Assembly: GCF_030936135.1 (NCBI RefSeq)
Contig: NC_082594.1
Coordinates: forward strand, 131,230,668 to 131,294,667
DNA: 64,000 nucleotides
Reading direction: 5' to 3'
Source: Gavia stellata
Lineage: Eukaryota; Chordata; Aves; Gaviiformes; Gaviidae
The notes beneath the pieces were generated by a model that saw only the letters and a list, made by a program, of their open reading frames with translations, had not been told where the DNA came from and searched no databases. The position numbers were made by a program, and so were the translations under genes. The stretch's first letter is position 1. Each line of letters begins with the position of its first letter. Positions 24,803 to 37,475 of the stretch are shown here, in pieces.

Positions 24803-27689
24803 CCACTGAATGAAGAACGACTTTAGTGTTGAACTAGTGCACAAAAAATGTCCTTGAGAGGCTGAAAGTTTCCGTAACAACATTGCTTTATAGCTGCATT
24901 AACCATAGTGTGCTACAAAAGGTATTAAATGAGCATGGAAGTAGGGTTCAGATCCTCAGCTGATGAAACATTTCTGTAGTTCGAAAAATTTGCATTGTGC
25001 TTCCTGCTAAAAAATCTCAGGAGTTTGCAGGCATACAATGAAATATTAAGGTTCTACCTAAAATCCTTTAAGTAATCTACAGCACCACGAGCGTTCAGCC
25101 ATAGACTTAATTTGGACCATATGAACCTTGTGAGTGATTTTCAAGCAATCAGAAGGTAGCAGTTCAAGAGCAAGAGACAGCAAAATATCGCTAGTGCCAT
25201 ACTACAAGCCTTGCACAGTATATGCACAGAGTGCCAGGAATATCCAGTCCTGCCCAGTTGTTATCAGGCTGTTAAGCTGATATATAAAAGACAGTGAGAA
25301 GTGTTGTCACTTGCAGCAGGGATCAACAAGGCTGACTGAGCTCCATAGCAGTGACTATAAGTGGAAAAGTCAGTGTCATTTTAAAGAAAGTTTTAAAAAG
25401 AGAATAGACGATAGGAAAGAACGGAAAAAGCAGAAGATCAGGGAGAGCAAGGCTGAAAGGAACTTCCCTGCAACCATTTAGTCCTTCCCTAATGCTCATG
25501 GTGGGGAAAAGCTAAATGTGACCAGTCGCAGAGGCTCTTATAAGACCAGACTGCTGTTTCGATGAAGCAAACACTCACCTGGTTCAAGAAGCACCCAACT
25601 GAGGCAAACTGTCTGCAAGGGGAGGTGGTTTACGCCAATGGATGGTTGTTTTGGGTCTCCTGTTAAAACTCAACCCTGTGCTGCAGTTGACCTAGAAAAG
25701 CAGGGGGATGGCAATGAAAGGACTTCCAGTCAGTAGATGCTCATAAAAGACAAGCCTTGCCAGCATGCGGTGATGCTATCTGGCTGCCTTCTTGTGGCTT
25801 TTGGCAGCCTCAGTAATTGCAGCCAGCGTCTGAGAAAGTCGTGGTGGCTGGGCTCGCCACTCACTTCTCGAAGTTGTCACTCCAAGTTGGGTGTGAGGCC
25901 AAGCTGTGCGGCCAGAGCCCCGTGTGGGTGTGAGAAGCTGGCCCTGTCTTTTGTCAGCCTACATTTGCTCTTTGGGGACACAGCTCCAATTTTTAACGCT
26001 GCCAGCCCGGTATGTCTCACTGCTCCACTGGCCATTTTTAAGGAAAACGTTAATCACATGTATTAGTTACAAAGAAAAGACTGTAAAGTCCAAACCACTC
26101 AGGTTAGTAGCATTGTCACTGGCACACTCCAGAGCTTAAGGCATGCCTGAATCATTACCATCAGCTAAATCAGTGTAATATTTTTAACAAGGGACTGTTG
26201 CATTTTGCAAATGTTAAGGCTTTTAATGGAAGAATCCACCTAGTGTGAGTGCATCTCTGGGGATACCCCCCTGTCACATATGAACTGCAAACCAGAGATT
26301 TGGTTGCTCCACACGATGCTGGTGAGGCCCTGGCAGTGATCCGCATTGTGAACAATCTCTGTGGCACCACTGTTAGAAGATGAAAAGTCTCCAGCTTCTG
26401 CAACTGGATCTGTGCCCACTGCTAGAAGGTATCAAAGTGCTTGAATGCTTTGGGGTGCCTGAGGTCTGGAGAGTACACAAGCACCTTCCATTGCTTACCA
26501 GTTGCTTACCCTTCTCCCAGAAGTGGGTGGGAGCTCCAGAGGAGTGATCTGGACCCATCATTCCTACCCTGCAGCTGTAGCCACCCTTCCTGCTGCCTGT
26601 CCAGGACCACATCCTGGAGGGACTAGTTTTGGAAACCTGATAATGCAAGGGAGAATCCTGGGTGTTGTTCAGAGGAAAGGTTTGACTCTTTCCCTAGCAA
26701 AAGAGACACAGAGCTGGAACGAAAGCCTGCCTACGCTGGAAATTTTATCACATACTATAAGTTGCCAGGTTACTTGGTGACCAGCCGTCTGGAGCTGAGC
26801 TGTGTCGCTGGGTCCTGGGACCAGCTTCAGTTTTGTGTCTTTGATAGATGATGAAGAGCTGGGTGCTCCAAATCCCATCAATGCCCTCAGAGACCCTTTT
26901 TCTGAGCTGGCTTTGTGCTGTGAGCCCAGACTTGCTCCTTGACAATTGTGGCCAACAGCAGGGAAGCAGCATGAGCCAGGGTGGGCTAAGCCTGCAACTG
27001 AGACAAACTGAATAATCCCAGCTCCTAGACTCATGCTGTTCTCAACCAGTTCATCCCACCTCTCTGTTTCTCTCTTAGCTGGGCCTTACATCGACAGTCC
27101 CAAAGAAAGGCAAGAATGGCAATTCACGGTGTTTCAGAAGTGCTGTATAACTCCGAGGGACTGCACTGCATCCCCCACCACCAGTGCTCCCGTTGCTGCC
27201 ATTTGTCATAATCAGCCGGTAAGTGTGTCCAACTTTATGCCGAGCAGCCAAGCAGGAAGGGGTAGCAAAAGTCCTCCCCACTTTTAGTAGAGTGTTACTC
27301 CATTAAGGCTTGGTGTGCTGTAGAAAATGCATTCCAACTGGGATTTCTGGGAACAGATCCTCACCCTTCCTAGAAGCCCAGTATGCGTAGCCTGTCCCAA
27401 AACCCTGCTAAAACTTATCTACCTTGACCCATGCACTGAGACGTTTGAGCCCACAGCCAGTTAAGGGAAGGGAAGATATCCCACCCCGGGCACTACTAAT
27501 CCAAGAGCCAGAACCACCCTGCAACTCCTTCTCCAAATCCCCTTTGCGCTTAAGCATCATGTAACTAAACACATGGCTTTCATTGTTTTCACCTATTTCT
27601 TCATTTAAATGCCCAAAGGAATAATTTCCCAACACTTGACTTGTATGTGGTTGTTTCAAGTTCAAAATACAGCTGTCAAGCCCACACAA

Positions 27690-28135
27690 AACATGGACTC
27701 CATTTCCCACTCTTCCCCTCCCTGGTGAGGGAAGAGTTGCTGTTTGTCTTTCTGCTCTTCCAGCTCTCCCATTGCATCCCTCCCAACCTCTCCAAGGCTC
27801 TTCCCTCGCCTTTCTCACAATTTTCCTTACTGCTGTGCTCCCTTCCTCTCCTCTGCAGCCCTTGACTGTTCACATCCTCACTCTGGACCACCCTGCCCTC
27901 TCTTCTTGCTGTGCCTCGGTATTTCTCTCTGCTCCCTCAAGCTCACCCATGCTATCCATATTGCTTTTGGCCTCCTCCTCCCTGCTGCACCCTGGGCTGT
28001 CTTGTGCATCCCCAAGCTCCCCATGCCACTCTCACTACCTGTCCCTGCTCCTCAGCCTGTCCCTAATTCCCTGCCAGGCTTTCTAAGAAGCTGCCCCTTC
28101 CCTCTGCCTTTTGAGGCTCATTCTCTTCTAGCTGT
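27690..28135. repeat. Long pyrimidine-rich (C/T) stretch
   Basis: About 450 bp where the plus strand is strongly C/T-biased, with many CCTCTCC and CTTCCT clusters. It is not a clean tandem repeat. ORFs read across it are Leu/Ser/Pro-rich simply because of the composition. Confidence 0.6.
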
Positions 28136-28269
28136 AAGTGGCCTGCCAGCCTCTTAGAGGCTTTCATTTCCAGGAGCATCCAGCTGCTGGAAGACTATTG
28201 TCATCTTGGCTGAGGACCGGCTCAATTCAAAGTTACTGGGAGTGACTGCTCTGTTGGTCAAGAGTCTGA

Positions 28270-28862
28270 GAGAATCACAGAATCACAGAATCATTAAAAT
28301 TGGACAAGACCTGTACGATCATCAAGTCCAACCACCAACGCAACACCACCATACCCACTAAACCATGTCCCACAGTGCCACGTCTACATGTTCCTTGAAT
28401 ACCTCCAGTGATGGTGACTCCACCACCTCCCTGGGCAGCCTCTTCCAGTGCTTCACCACTCTCTACGTAAAGAAATTTTTCCTAATATCCAGCCTAAACC
28501 TCCCCTGGCACAACTTGAGGCCATTTCCTCTTGTCCTGTCGCTAGTCACTTGGGAGAAGAGACCAACACCCACCTCACCACAACGCCCTTTCAGGCAGTT
28601 GTAGAGAGCGATGAGGTCTCCCCTCAGCCTCCTCTTCTCCAGACTGAACAACCCCAGCTCCCTCAGCCACTCCTCATCAGACCTGTGCTGCAGACCCCTC
28701 ACCAGCTTCATTGCCCTTCTCTGGACACGCTCCAGCACCTCAATGTCCTTCTTGTAGTGAGGGGCCCAAGACTGAACACAGGATTCAAGGTGCAGCCTCA
28801 CCAGCGCCAAGTACAGGGGAACCATCACTTCCCTAATCCTGCTGTTGGAAGATGGAGCCGCT
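28270..28862 (-). mobile_element. CR1 LINE, 3' end, about 590 bp
   Basis: The longest well-preserved CR1 copy in the window. The minus strand reads the late ORF2 from about 28828, with [30 protein letters not shown] and [17 protein letters not shown]. The frame ends at an in-frame TAG just after NFFT, where other copies continue with ERVV or DRVV. The 3' UTR ends in three gattctgtg-like units near 28273. Truncated and inactive, it is clearly the same subfamily as the copy at 50525. Confidence 0.95.
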
Positions 28863-31800
28863 GTGGATAGTGTTGATTTGTGTCAGTAGATCATGAGGGA
28901 AAAATATCAATATCAGATAATTCAAGCCTTGTTAGACATGGTTATATGTTGAATCCTCTCATTCTTTTCTTGGGCTCCCTGCTTTCTCCTGAAGGTTGTT
29001 CAGCCTTCCCTCCGTCCTCAATGACTTCTGCTTTTCTTTTTTCCTACCATTTTTTCCCCTGGTGTTCAAGTTACAATGAGGGGTAAATTAATTAAATTGA
29101 AAACAAATGAAAAATAATGAGTCTCAAAAAATACCTTCAAGACAATGTCCAATCACAAGTATAGAAAAAGCTGATCTTGAAATGCCTGTACAAATCAAGG
29201 AGAAAGACTCAAAACCAAACTGCATGTGAAACTGCAAACGGGGCGGAGGGGGAGGCAAAAGGAAAATGCATGACAAATTCACATGAAGTGTCCCAGACAG
29301 CTTTTGTCTGCACAGAAATGGTTTTATGGGATTCTCTGCAGAAAAAGGAACAAAAAAATTAAGGAGTTGAGTTCAAAAGATCAAGTTGCATTTTCATTGA
29401 TCTCAGACTTGTAAGAGCTGCCCCATCAATCACAGTTGCTTAAAAATTCCTATTAATGGCCTCAAGTGCTGGGGCTGCCCATATGGTTCATCTTTGTAAC
29501 ATTTGGGCATCTCCCTGGGAGCAGTGTGAGATCTATCAGTGTCAGAGCCAGACACTCAGTGCTCATCCCTGCACTCCCGCAAGCAGCGTAAGGAAAATAC
29601 TATTATTACAGGACTGAGGAGTTCCATCTGATCCAGGACAAAAGTAGCAGCAGAGAATGAGAAAAGAATAAAGACCAGAAGATTTGGCTTTCAGAGATAC
29701 TGGGGACAACTGCAGACCTAGGTAAAAATCCCAGTGTGTGGTCCAAAAGGCATATGGGGCAGCTTCAAGCCAAGGTGCACAGAAATAAACACCTGATTGC
29801 ACTTAAGGAGCTGAGAAGAACATGGCTGGTGGAGGCTTTCAGATTGGAAAGGAAATTAAGAGGAGAATCCCCTACCATTATACTGAATTATGTGATTAAC
29901 ACCATGGTAGGCTGGAAGTCTTGTCAGGCACAGCTCGAGCTCGTCTTGTCCTGAGGAACAAGATCGGCATGATGGTAAATCACTGAATGGTGATTTTTAG
30001 ATAGAGCTTTGTAGGTGTACAGACAGGAGCTGTGCTCCTCACTGGTAGCTGACTCATGCCCATGGGCAGCAGATGTACTTTTACTGAGATGAAGACCTTG
30101 GCTGTAGGATTTGGCATATGGACTTCCGTATTAATATGGACAGAATATTAGGAATGTGCTTGATGTGGCGCACATGTTTAAGACTTTCCCCTATTTCAGA
30201 GGACCATCCCATCTAGCCAAACTGACTCCATGCCCTTAATGCCCTTAGTTTTCCTTGGAGACATTTCAGATCCGGAGCCAAAATTCAACAAACAAATCTT
30301 TCTCTCTAAGGGGCACAAATTTCTCTTTGTAGTAAGTTCTCCTTCTTTGTTGCATTGGGAAAATTGTCATGAGGATGTATTTCTAAACTGGGTCTTCAAC
30401 TGAAATCCACGCTGGATTTAATCAGCAACAAAATAACTCAGATACGTACACTGGAAGTAATTGTGCTGCAGCCTGACTTTGGTAAGAGTTAGAGGATTCA
30501 CTTTGCCACTGTTGTCCCAGAAGCTGTGACAGAGCAAGTAGGAGCCACCGATATGGCCAGGAGGTCCTTTGAGTTTGCAGGGTCTTTCTGCAGAGAAATC
30601 TGTGAGGGAAGAAGAATGTTGACGATCCCTACTCCCCTCATGCTACCGATTTGCCCCCAAACGGGTCACAATTTACGAAAAAAGGGTGAATTATCTATAG
30701 CTAAACAAGGTCAATGCTGTGTCAGAGAGCGAGTGATCACTTTCTCTCCAGGTGGGCTGAGAATTACGTGGGATGCAAGGCTTAGGTGCTGCTCGCGCCG
30801 GACCAAGGCTGAACAAAGGTCTACCTCCCGAGGCCTGAGCAGAGGCAGTACACGTAATGCTGTGAGAAAAGTCGTGTGCCGCAGAAGCAGGAGGAGAGCT
30901 GAGATGTCAATGGTGTCAGCCCTCCCTCTTCAGAGATCCAGCGTGCTGCAGCGAAGGGCTTGCAAGAAGGATTAAAGATAAACTTGTTGAAGTGAGGTCT
31001 GCCGCATGTTGTGCGTGCAGGGACACTCTCCTGCTTCTCATCCTTGATACACACACACGCACGCATAGATGCACAATTCCTTTACAAGCAAGCTGTTTGC
31101 AAGCAACGATGCTGAATCTCCGTGCGCATTCACTATTTCACACATTTTCATCCGGTCTCCTTTTTCTCAAGTGCTTATGCATCAAATTTTTGAGAGGCCA
31201 ATAATGGTTGCCTGCATTTTCTGGATGTCTTTTTCTTCTTGGTTCTACAGAGTGTCTCTCTTTGCAGCTTCAAGAAACCACTCTGGTTATTTTCTCTTGG
31301 CCAGTTTGATCCTGCTTCGTGCTCGCAGGAGAAAGAACACTTTTTCTGGTGGCTGCCTTAGGATCCCGGCAAGATGCCATAGTCTGGGAGATGAGAAATG
31401 GTGACCTCATGAATAGGGGGAGGGAAAAGAGGGGGCGAGACTGAATTTTTGGTTTTCTACATTTAAATCCCATCAGGCTTTGTGTTTTCATTTCAAATTC
31501 TTTCCAAAATACTGTATCTATTTTCCTCCAAGATTCTATGACCAAAATGACTTTACGCTTTGCCTCCACTGATTATTTTTCTAAATAGAAAGAAATTATT
31601 TGTCTTCAAAAGTATTTAAAACCCACCCAACAAAAAGCACCCAGAAATAAAGCAAAAAGTGGGAAGATGTGAGTGCTGTAGAAACAGGCAAGTCACAAAA
31701 GAGTTAAAGTTCTTTACGCGTGGCCAAGTTAAATAAGACCTGGAGGGACACATGGTTCTCCCCCCAGCACCCCCTGAACTCTGGGGTGTGGGCTCCTGAA

Positions 31801-34800
31801 ATGCCTGGGAGGCAAAGTTGGCCCCCATTGTGTCTTGTTTAATTTGGCTGCTTGAAGTGCTCACTTTTTTTTTTGTAATTTGGCTCTTCCTGCAGCTCTC
31901 ACACCTTCCTTTAACGTAAATGTCCTTTACATTTTCAGCATGCCTTTTCCCCAGCCCTCCATACCATATTGTTTGGACAACTGTCTCTTTTTCTCTGTGC
32001 ACCTACACAAGGCTGCTGGCACAGGGCTGTGTTTATCCGCACGCAGCGGGAGAGTGAAACCAAACTGAAGAGCACCGTCGGCACAAGTACTGCGTTTCCA
32101 GGGGTGCACTTTTCAGCCTGGCAATTGTGCCCTGGAGATTTCTGCTGGCCAGCAGCAGGACTGCTCTGGAGCAGCACGCAACGGTCAAGTTTTGCTGCCT
32201 GCACAACCCACAGCCTTTGCAGCCTCAGCTGGAAACTCTTTCACCACCGCCTTGCCATGGGTCGGTGATAAAATACTAAGCTTGGTCCCACTAAGCCTGC
32301 ATGTCTGGGTGATGTTGCAACAGCGACGTGAGAAATATGGCTCAGGCTACCTATGCTTGGTGGTGTCAGTCATCACTCAGCACTCTCTTCCTCCTGCCTG
32401 GCTTAAATCCTGAAAGTATAAATGGAGCAACATTACCTTTAATGCAGAACCCAGTTGGCCAAGATGGGGACATTGTCATCGCTTCTACCAGTGATTACAG
32501 TTTTGCAGTAAGTGGAGCAGAGACCGGTGTAGGGTATGCATGGTCAAGGGCAGATCTTCCGCTCAGTTTACTGGTATGTAAAATGGCGCTACACTGCCTT
32601 GACCAGCAAGGGAGGTGCAGGGATTACTTAGTTAAAGTCTCTAAGTGCCTTGGCCACGGCAAGCAGAGGATAGGTTTTCAAGTGCTACCGCAAAGAGGAG
32701 GTTGTAGGTATTTTTCTGGCTATATAAAGCAGCAAAAATTACCTTAAAAATTAATCAACATAAAATAGGAAAACCTGAAATTACATTTTGTTGCTATATG
32801 AAAGCCTTTATTTAGAGATAAACACCCAACAACTTTTCTGAACAGCAGTCAGCTCATTCTCACACTGAAGGTGATTCAGTCTGCACTTCCAGCATTAGAA
32901 ATGTGTTCACCCTGAAGTATGTACCTGTCTGAAAGGGCAAGGCCCGAAGTGGGTGAGAAAAATGCAGGAACGGAAGAAATGCCAGCTGTTGAGACCAGAC
33001 CAGAAGGTTGTGGGAGCGCATCCATCCATGTCGCTGCAGACTCTCTTTCAGGGGCTGCTGGGTCAGGAGACATCGTGTCTATGTCTGGGGACAGCATCGA
33101 GGACAGAACTTCTATCCTTTCCTCCACACACCACCAAAATAGTCCTAGAAGAGAGACTCCTGCTGCAATGCCTCTTCAGGGACTGAACACCAGCAGCCAA
33201 TAACACTTTTCTTTTTGTTATTGCTGTGCAAAAAAAAAATTAAATAAAAATAAAGATCTGAAATCTGAAAAAGTGCAGTCAGAAACCTGTGGGGCCAGGA
33301 AATGGAAATGGATGGCTGGACACTTTGGGATTGTTACAGGCAGCTCTGGTTCAGTGAGATTTGCTGGGCTGCTGCTTTGCTGGCCTGGGAGATACATTAG
33401 AAAATGGTATTTAGAAATCATAAATAATCTCATTATATCGCTGCTGTTAAGCATTCTGGGAAACATGGATAAAAGCAGTGGAGAACTCAATTAAAGAACC
33501 CCTTAGTGGCACTATTGTGGCAATAGCTGAAGGGAGAAGAAAACATAGATATTATGGATGGATGAACCTAGAGAATGTTTTAGGTTTGGATTCAAGCTCA
33601 ATTGAAATTGTGACCTCCCCACTTGCTTTGTAGGGGCAACTCATGGATGCTGTATGTTGCTCCTTCTGTTGTAGAACTGTTGGACATAGAAACGGAAAAT
33701 AGCGTTAGCACTGGGCATCTAGTCCACAGCACACCCAGGACTGTTCCTGCAGTACTTTCCTGAGCTTTAGAGCTGTGACTGTTCCACAGCTAAATTCAGC
33801 TTGTCAAGCTGCTTGATATTCCCCTTGAATTTCCCTCTTCTTGCTGTATCTTCTCTCCGCATCATGTTGTGTATGATGAAAAGTAAATAATTGCTGAAAC
33901 TTGGTGTCAAAGGGTGTCAAACTGCCCTGAACATAGGTCACGTTGACTTGTACATGGCTATGGCCCCATTTCGTAGATATTGTTCATTGATGCCAACACA
34001 ATGAACACTGAATAGTCTACCAGCTTAGACCTGAAAGAGATGGACATCAGCAGATCTCTTCATATCAGGTACCATGACATGCTCATACACACACGATGTG
34101 AACATGACCTGGATATTAGAAAAGAAAAGGCAAAGGGCTAAGGCCACGTGACAGGTAAGCCTTGCTCCCTCTCTCTGCTCCTCCTGTTTTTTACTATTTG
34201 TAAGCCTTAGTTGACGGCTATGGTCACATTCAACAGACTTTTCCAGCCTTACATTTCTCCTATGCCATTGCAGAACCTCCCCACCATGTCCTATGTGGTG
34301 GAAAACACAGACCCCAGAATTATTTATTTCCTCAGTTCAGATTTGTGCATAAGTAGATAGGAGCCAGGGCCTTCATTCTCCAACAGAAAGCACGTATGCT
34401 AAATGAGGAATCACTATTAAACAGGTCTTTAACTCCAGAACTTCTTTGAATCAGACTGCTTCCTTCCCATACCATGGCAAGGATGGAAAATGCTTCCCAA
34501 GTCCCCTGTTACAGGGACAGACAGCTGAGATAACTCCTAACATGTCATCGTGTTTGTGTCACCCTGGAAATTAATAAAGAACAATTAGGCACAGCATAAA
34601 ACCACTCATGTTTGTGTACAGACAACGTAACCAATTTTACGTGCTTTTAATTGTGAATGTTTAGTGTTTAGTTGCCTGATACGTTTAGTAGCTATAAACT
34701 GTCTATACAATAGCATATGCAGTGTAAACAACAAATTTAATACAGCACATTTTATGTGTAAGGAGTGAATACATTTCCTTTCAAAGGCTGATATTTTTGT

Positions 34801-35959
34801 TGATATGATTTTAATCTTTGTGGTCAGAAGCTAGAGCATCGCAAGGTCCTGTGGACAAGTTCAATTTCTCCATCCGAGAAGGAGGGCAGTTTACTATTCA
34901 TTACCCAAAAGCATCTGAGATACTCACAAAACATCTTTACAGACTTTATGTTGTCCCTTTCGACATGTGTTCATGGCCAGTTCTTTCTTATTTTGGATGT
35001 GTGTGCTTTATTTTTCAGTTTTATGTAGGTTACTTCAGGCTAACTTAACCTCCTTTTATATACTCTTTTATTCTTTTTACTTTTTTTCCCCTCAATTCAC
35101 CAAATTTTTTGTTGATTTACTCTGGTCTTCTGTAAAACTTGAGGCTGCTCCCAACTTTGTAATGTTCACAGAGTTAGGAGCTGGAGTATTTTATGGGTGA
35201 TACTAGAGCTGTAGGAACTGATGTAACAAAACTGAGTGCAAGACTCTATGCAAGTAGAAGTGATTTTTATTTAGTTTTCTAAAAAAACATGAGACTGCCA
35301 ATGCGGACATGGGACTCACAAGCTCCAAATATATGTCTCCGAGTATTCTGGGCAGAATCACTTGCATGCAAGGGGAGAACGCCATCAAACCTTCACTTCA
35401 TCTTCCCGTTTTCTTTTCACTGGTGGTAATGAATTGGTTTTTAGATGGGTCTTTCATACCTTTCAGGAGTCACAGGTACTGAGCTTTCACCTTGGAATCT
35501 TGGTTAATTGCCCATCATAACCCTTGAGCGACATTGCTGCACGTTGTCTTCTCCAGCCTCATTTTGGTTAGCTTGCCATCAAGGCTTGGCTTCTTGTTGG
35601 GGTTACAGGAAGAGAAAAGGCGCACACAGCGTGCTGTAGTCTTGTTGCCATCCTCCCGTTTCCGTTTTCTGCTGTTGAGGAGTCATCTGTGCTGTGATTT
35701 TGGTGAAAGCAACGCATTCCTCGGTGTTCACCAGTTTTGCTGCTGTTGATCGCGTCCCTGGCTATCAGTACAGGCCATTCTTCGAATCCTTGCTCTCATG
35801 TTCCTCTGGTGCTTTTGCACACACACATCTGCATTCGTACTTCTAACTAATCTTAATATTTCTGTATACAGACCTTTGCATAGCAACATAATATAAACCA
35901 TGCAGTAGAGTGTTGGCCCTGCTTTGGATGGTTGGCAGGCTGTACTTAAGTTTACGCTG

Positions 35960-36556
35960 GGTTAATTGCACCACAACTTGTTCCAGCTTTACCGGGAGAG
36001 GCAGCTACAGGTTAATTACATCAAGTCTCCAATCACTAGACCAGATTGTTTATTTAATATATCAAACTGACTGCAGTTTTTCTTTGTGCCCGTTCCTGGG
36101 CCAGTTCCACCAGCTTAAAATGCAGCTGTATTAATGTGCAATTACCTGACTGCACGTTAAGGGAAATGTTACAAACCAGCTCAGGTAGGAGAGGAACTCG
36201 AGGCCATGTCACCCCTCCCGCCGCCCCCTGGGCACCCCTGATTCTTACACGGGAACCACTGGGAAGGGGGTGGGTGCTGCAGCATGTCCCCAGGGCTGTC
36301 ATCTGCGTAGTCTGGAGGGAAAAGCCCTTCCCAGGCACAGGCACCTTCACTGAGGATGACTACAGGCAGCCTGTCTTTTTGGCTGAACAAATTTAGAACA
36401 TTACTGGAATAAGAACAGCATCTGTAGGAACTTCAACCAGTGTAAAATTATACAGGCTCCTAATCCTTCTCCCCCACAGCATGCAATGAGTTCCACATTG
36501 AGTCAGAAAAATAGACGAGCTCAGTGCTCCAGAGATAGATTATTGCACAATTAACC
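35960..36556. promoter_or_regulatory. Candidate enhancer with repeated GGTTAATT-type sites
   Basis: GGTTAATTGCAC (35960..35971), GGTTAATTAC (36010..36019), GTGCAATTACC (36136..36146, inverted) and ATTGCACAATTAACC (36542..36556, inverted) repeat one theme in 600 bp. GGTTAAT is a half-site type used by HNF1 and TTAATT by many homeodomains. The site lies 5.4 kb beyond the TBX15 coding end. Regulatory function is inferred. Confidence 0.3.
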
Positions 36557-37360
36557 CTACTGTGGAGGTTTATTGCTCCTCCCTGGATCAGCCGATGCCG
36601 ACCACTATCCAGCACAGAAGCCATGCTCATCCCTGGGCGGTCGCAACTCGACAGCGTGCAGCCATGTGAACTGCTCTTTTCCAGTCTAGTCCTCCGTTCA
36701 GGCAGGCTAGAACTATTGGAGATTTTTATTGTAGAAAGGAGCTAATATTTAGAGACATGTGCTCCTGCCATTCATGGTCATGTTGGGGTCCTCTGGGGTG
36801 CTCAGCAACAGTCACTGACATGGGAAAACAACCCTTGAAAAGAGTTCCAGGAATTGTAGCTGTATTCTACACAGTTTCCTAGACAGCAATTACAGGCAAA
36901 TTAGAAGGAGCAGGCAGAAAGCTGAGTGAGCCGCTCCTCCAGCAGCAGTTTTTGGGTCAGCAGACCAACAGACAAGCCTTCAGAAACTCAAAATGCTGGG
37001 TTACAGACCTGGCCAACACGCCTGGTCCTGCAGGATGGTTCTCTAAGGAAGAACCAGTGCTGAAGGAGTCAGATGTTCCTTGGACGGGAAGAGGCTTATT
37101 TATAGCGAATTACCCCTTGGCCATACCAGCAGCCTCCTCACAAAGTTCTGTCACTGCTTTTAGAGCTGCATTTCTAGTGCATCTGTGGCATGTCGTTCCT
37201 CTGCCCGGTCCTCGGGTGCACTTTCAAGTTGTTGTTGTTCCATTTAGAACGATGCCCAACAAGCAACACCCAGCAAAACTCATCTGCTAGTGCTAGTCTA
37301 ACATGGGATGTGTGCTCTGGGTCAATGCGCCTAGTTCTGTTGGGGAAAAAATCTGAACAC

Positions 37361-37377
37361 TTTTTTTTTTTTTTTTT
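37361..37377. repeat. Poly-T tract (17 T)
   Basis: An uninterrupted T run on the plus strand, a simple low-complexity tract just before the E-box palindromes. Confidence 0.95.
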
Positions 37378-37380
37378 AAA

Positions 37381-37475
37381 TGGCAGATGACTATCTGTCA
37401 GCCCTCACCTACATCAGTAAAACTTCACCCGGTGTGCAATAAATCAGCCACACTAGCAGATCATCTGCTCTAATT
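37381..37475. promoter_or_regulatory. Candidate element with paired E-box palindromes
   Basis: TGGCAGAT and ATCTGTCA face each other across four bases (37381..37400). AGCAGAT and ATCTGCT face each other across one base (37455..37469), giving the E-box CATCTG, followed three bases later by TAATTT. E-box plus homeobox pairs are used by TWIST1 and homeodomain proteins in limb and face mesenchyme, where TBX15 is active. Function is inferred. Confidence 0.25.

Larger units (their letters stand above)
20936..28269. other. Intergenic DNA without a recognised gene
   Basis: Holds a T-rich tract (21043..21077), pyrimidine-rich stretches (about 21945..22200 and 27690..28135), a homeodomain-type palindrome (22811..22850), an octamer ATGCAAAT (23633..23640), and a hairpin with direct repeats (24759..24802). 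No coding exon was recognised. Confidence 0.55.

Noticed and set aside
25440..25530. Possible retroposon tail ('gaacttccctgcaaccattt' then 'agtcc')
   Set aside because: The match to known CR1 or MIR-like tails is too short and weak.
30526..30975. 149-codon Arg/Cys-rich plus ORF
   Set aside because: There is no recognised family, signal peptide or splice context. Arg-rich composition is common in chance frames.
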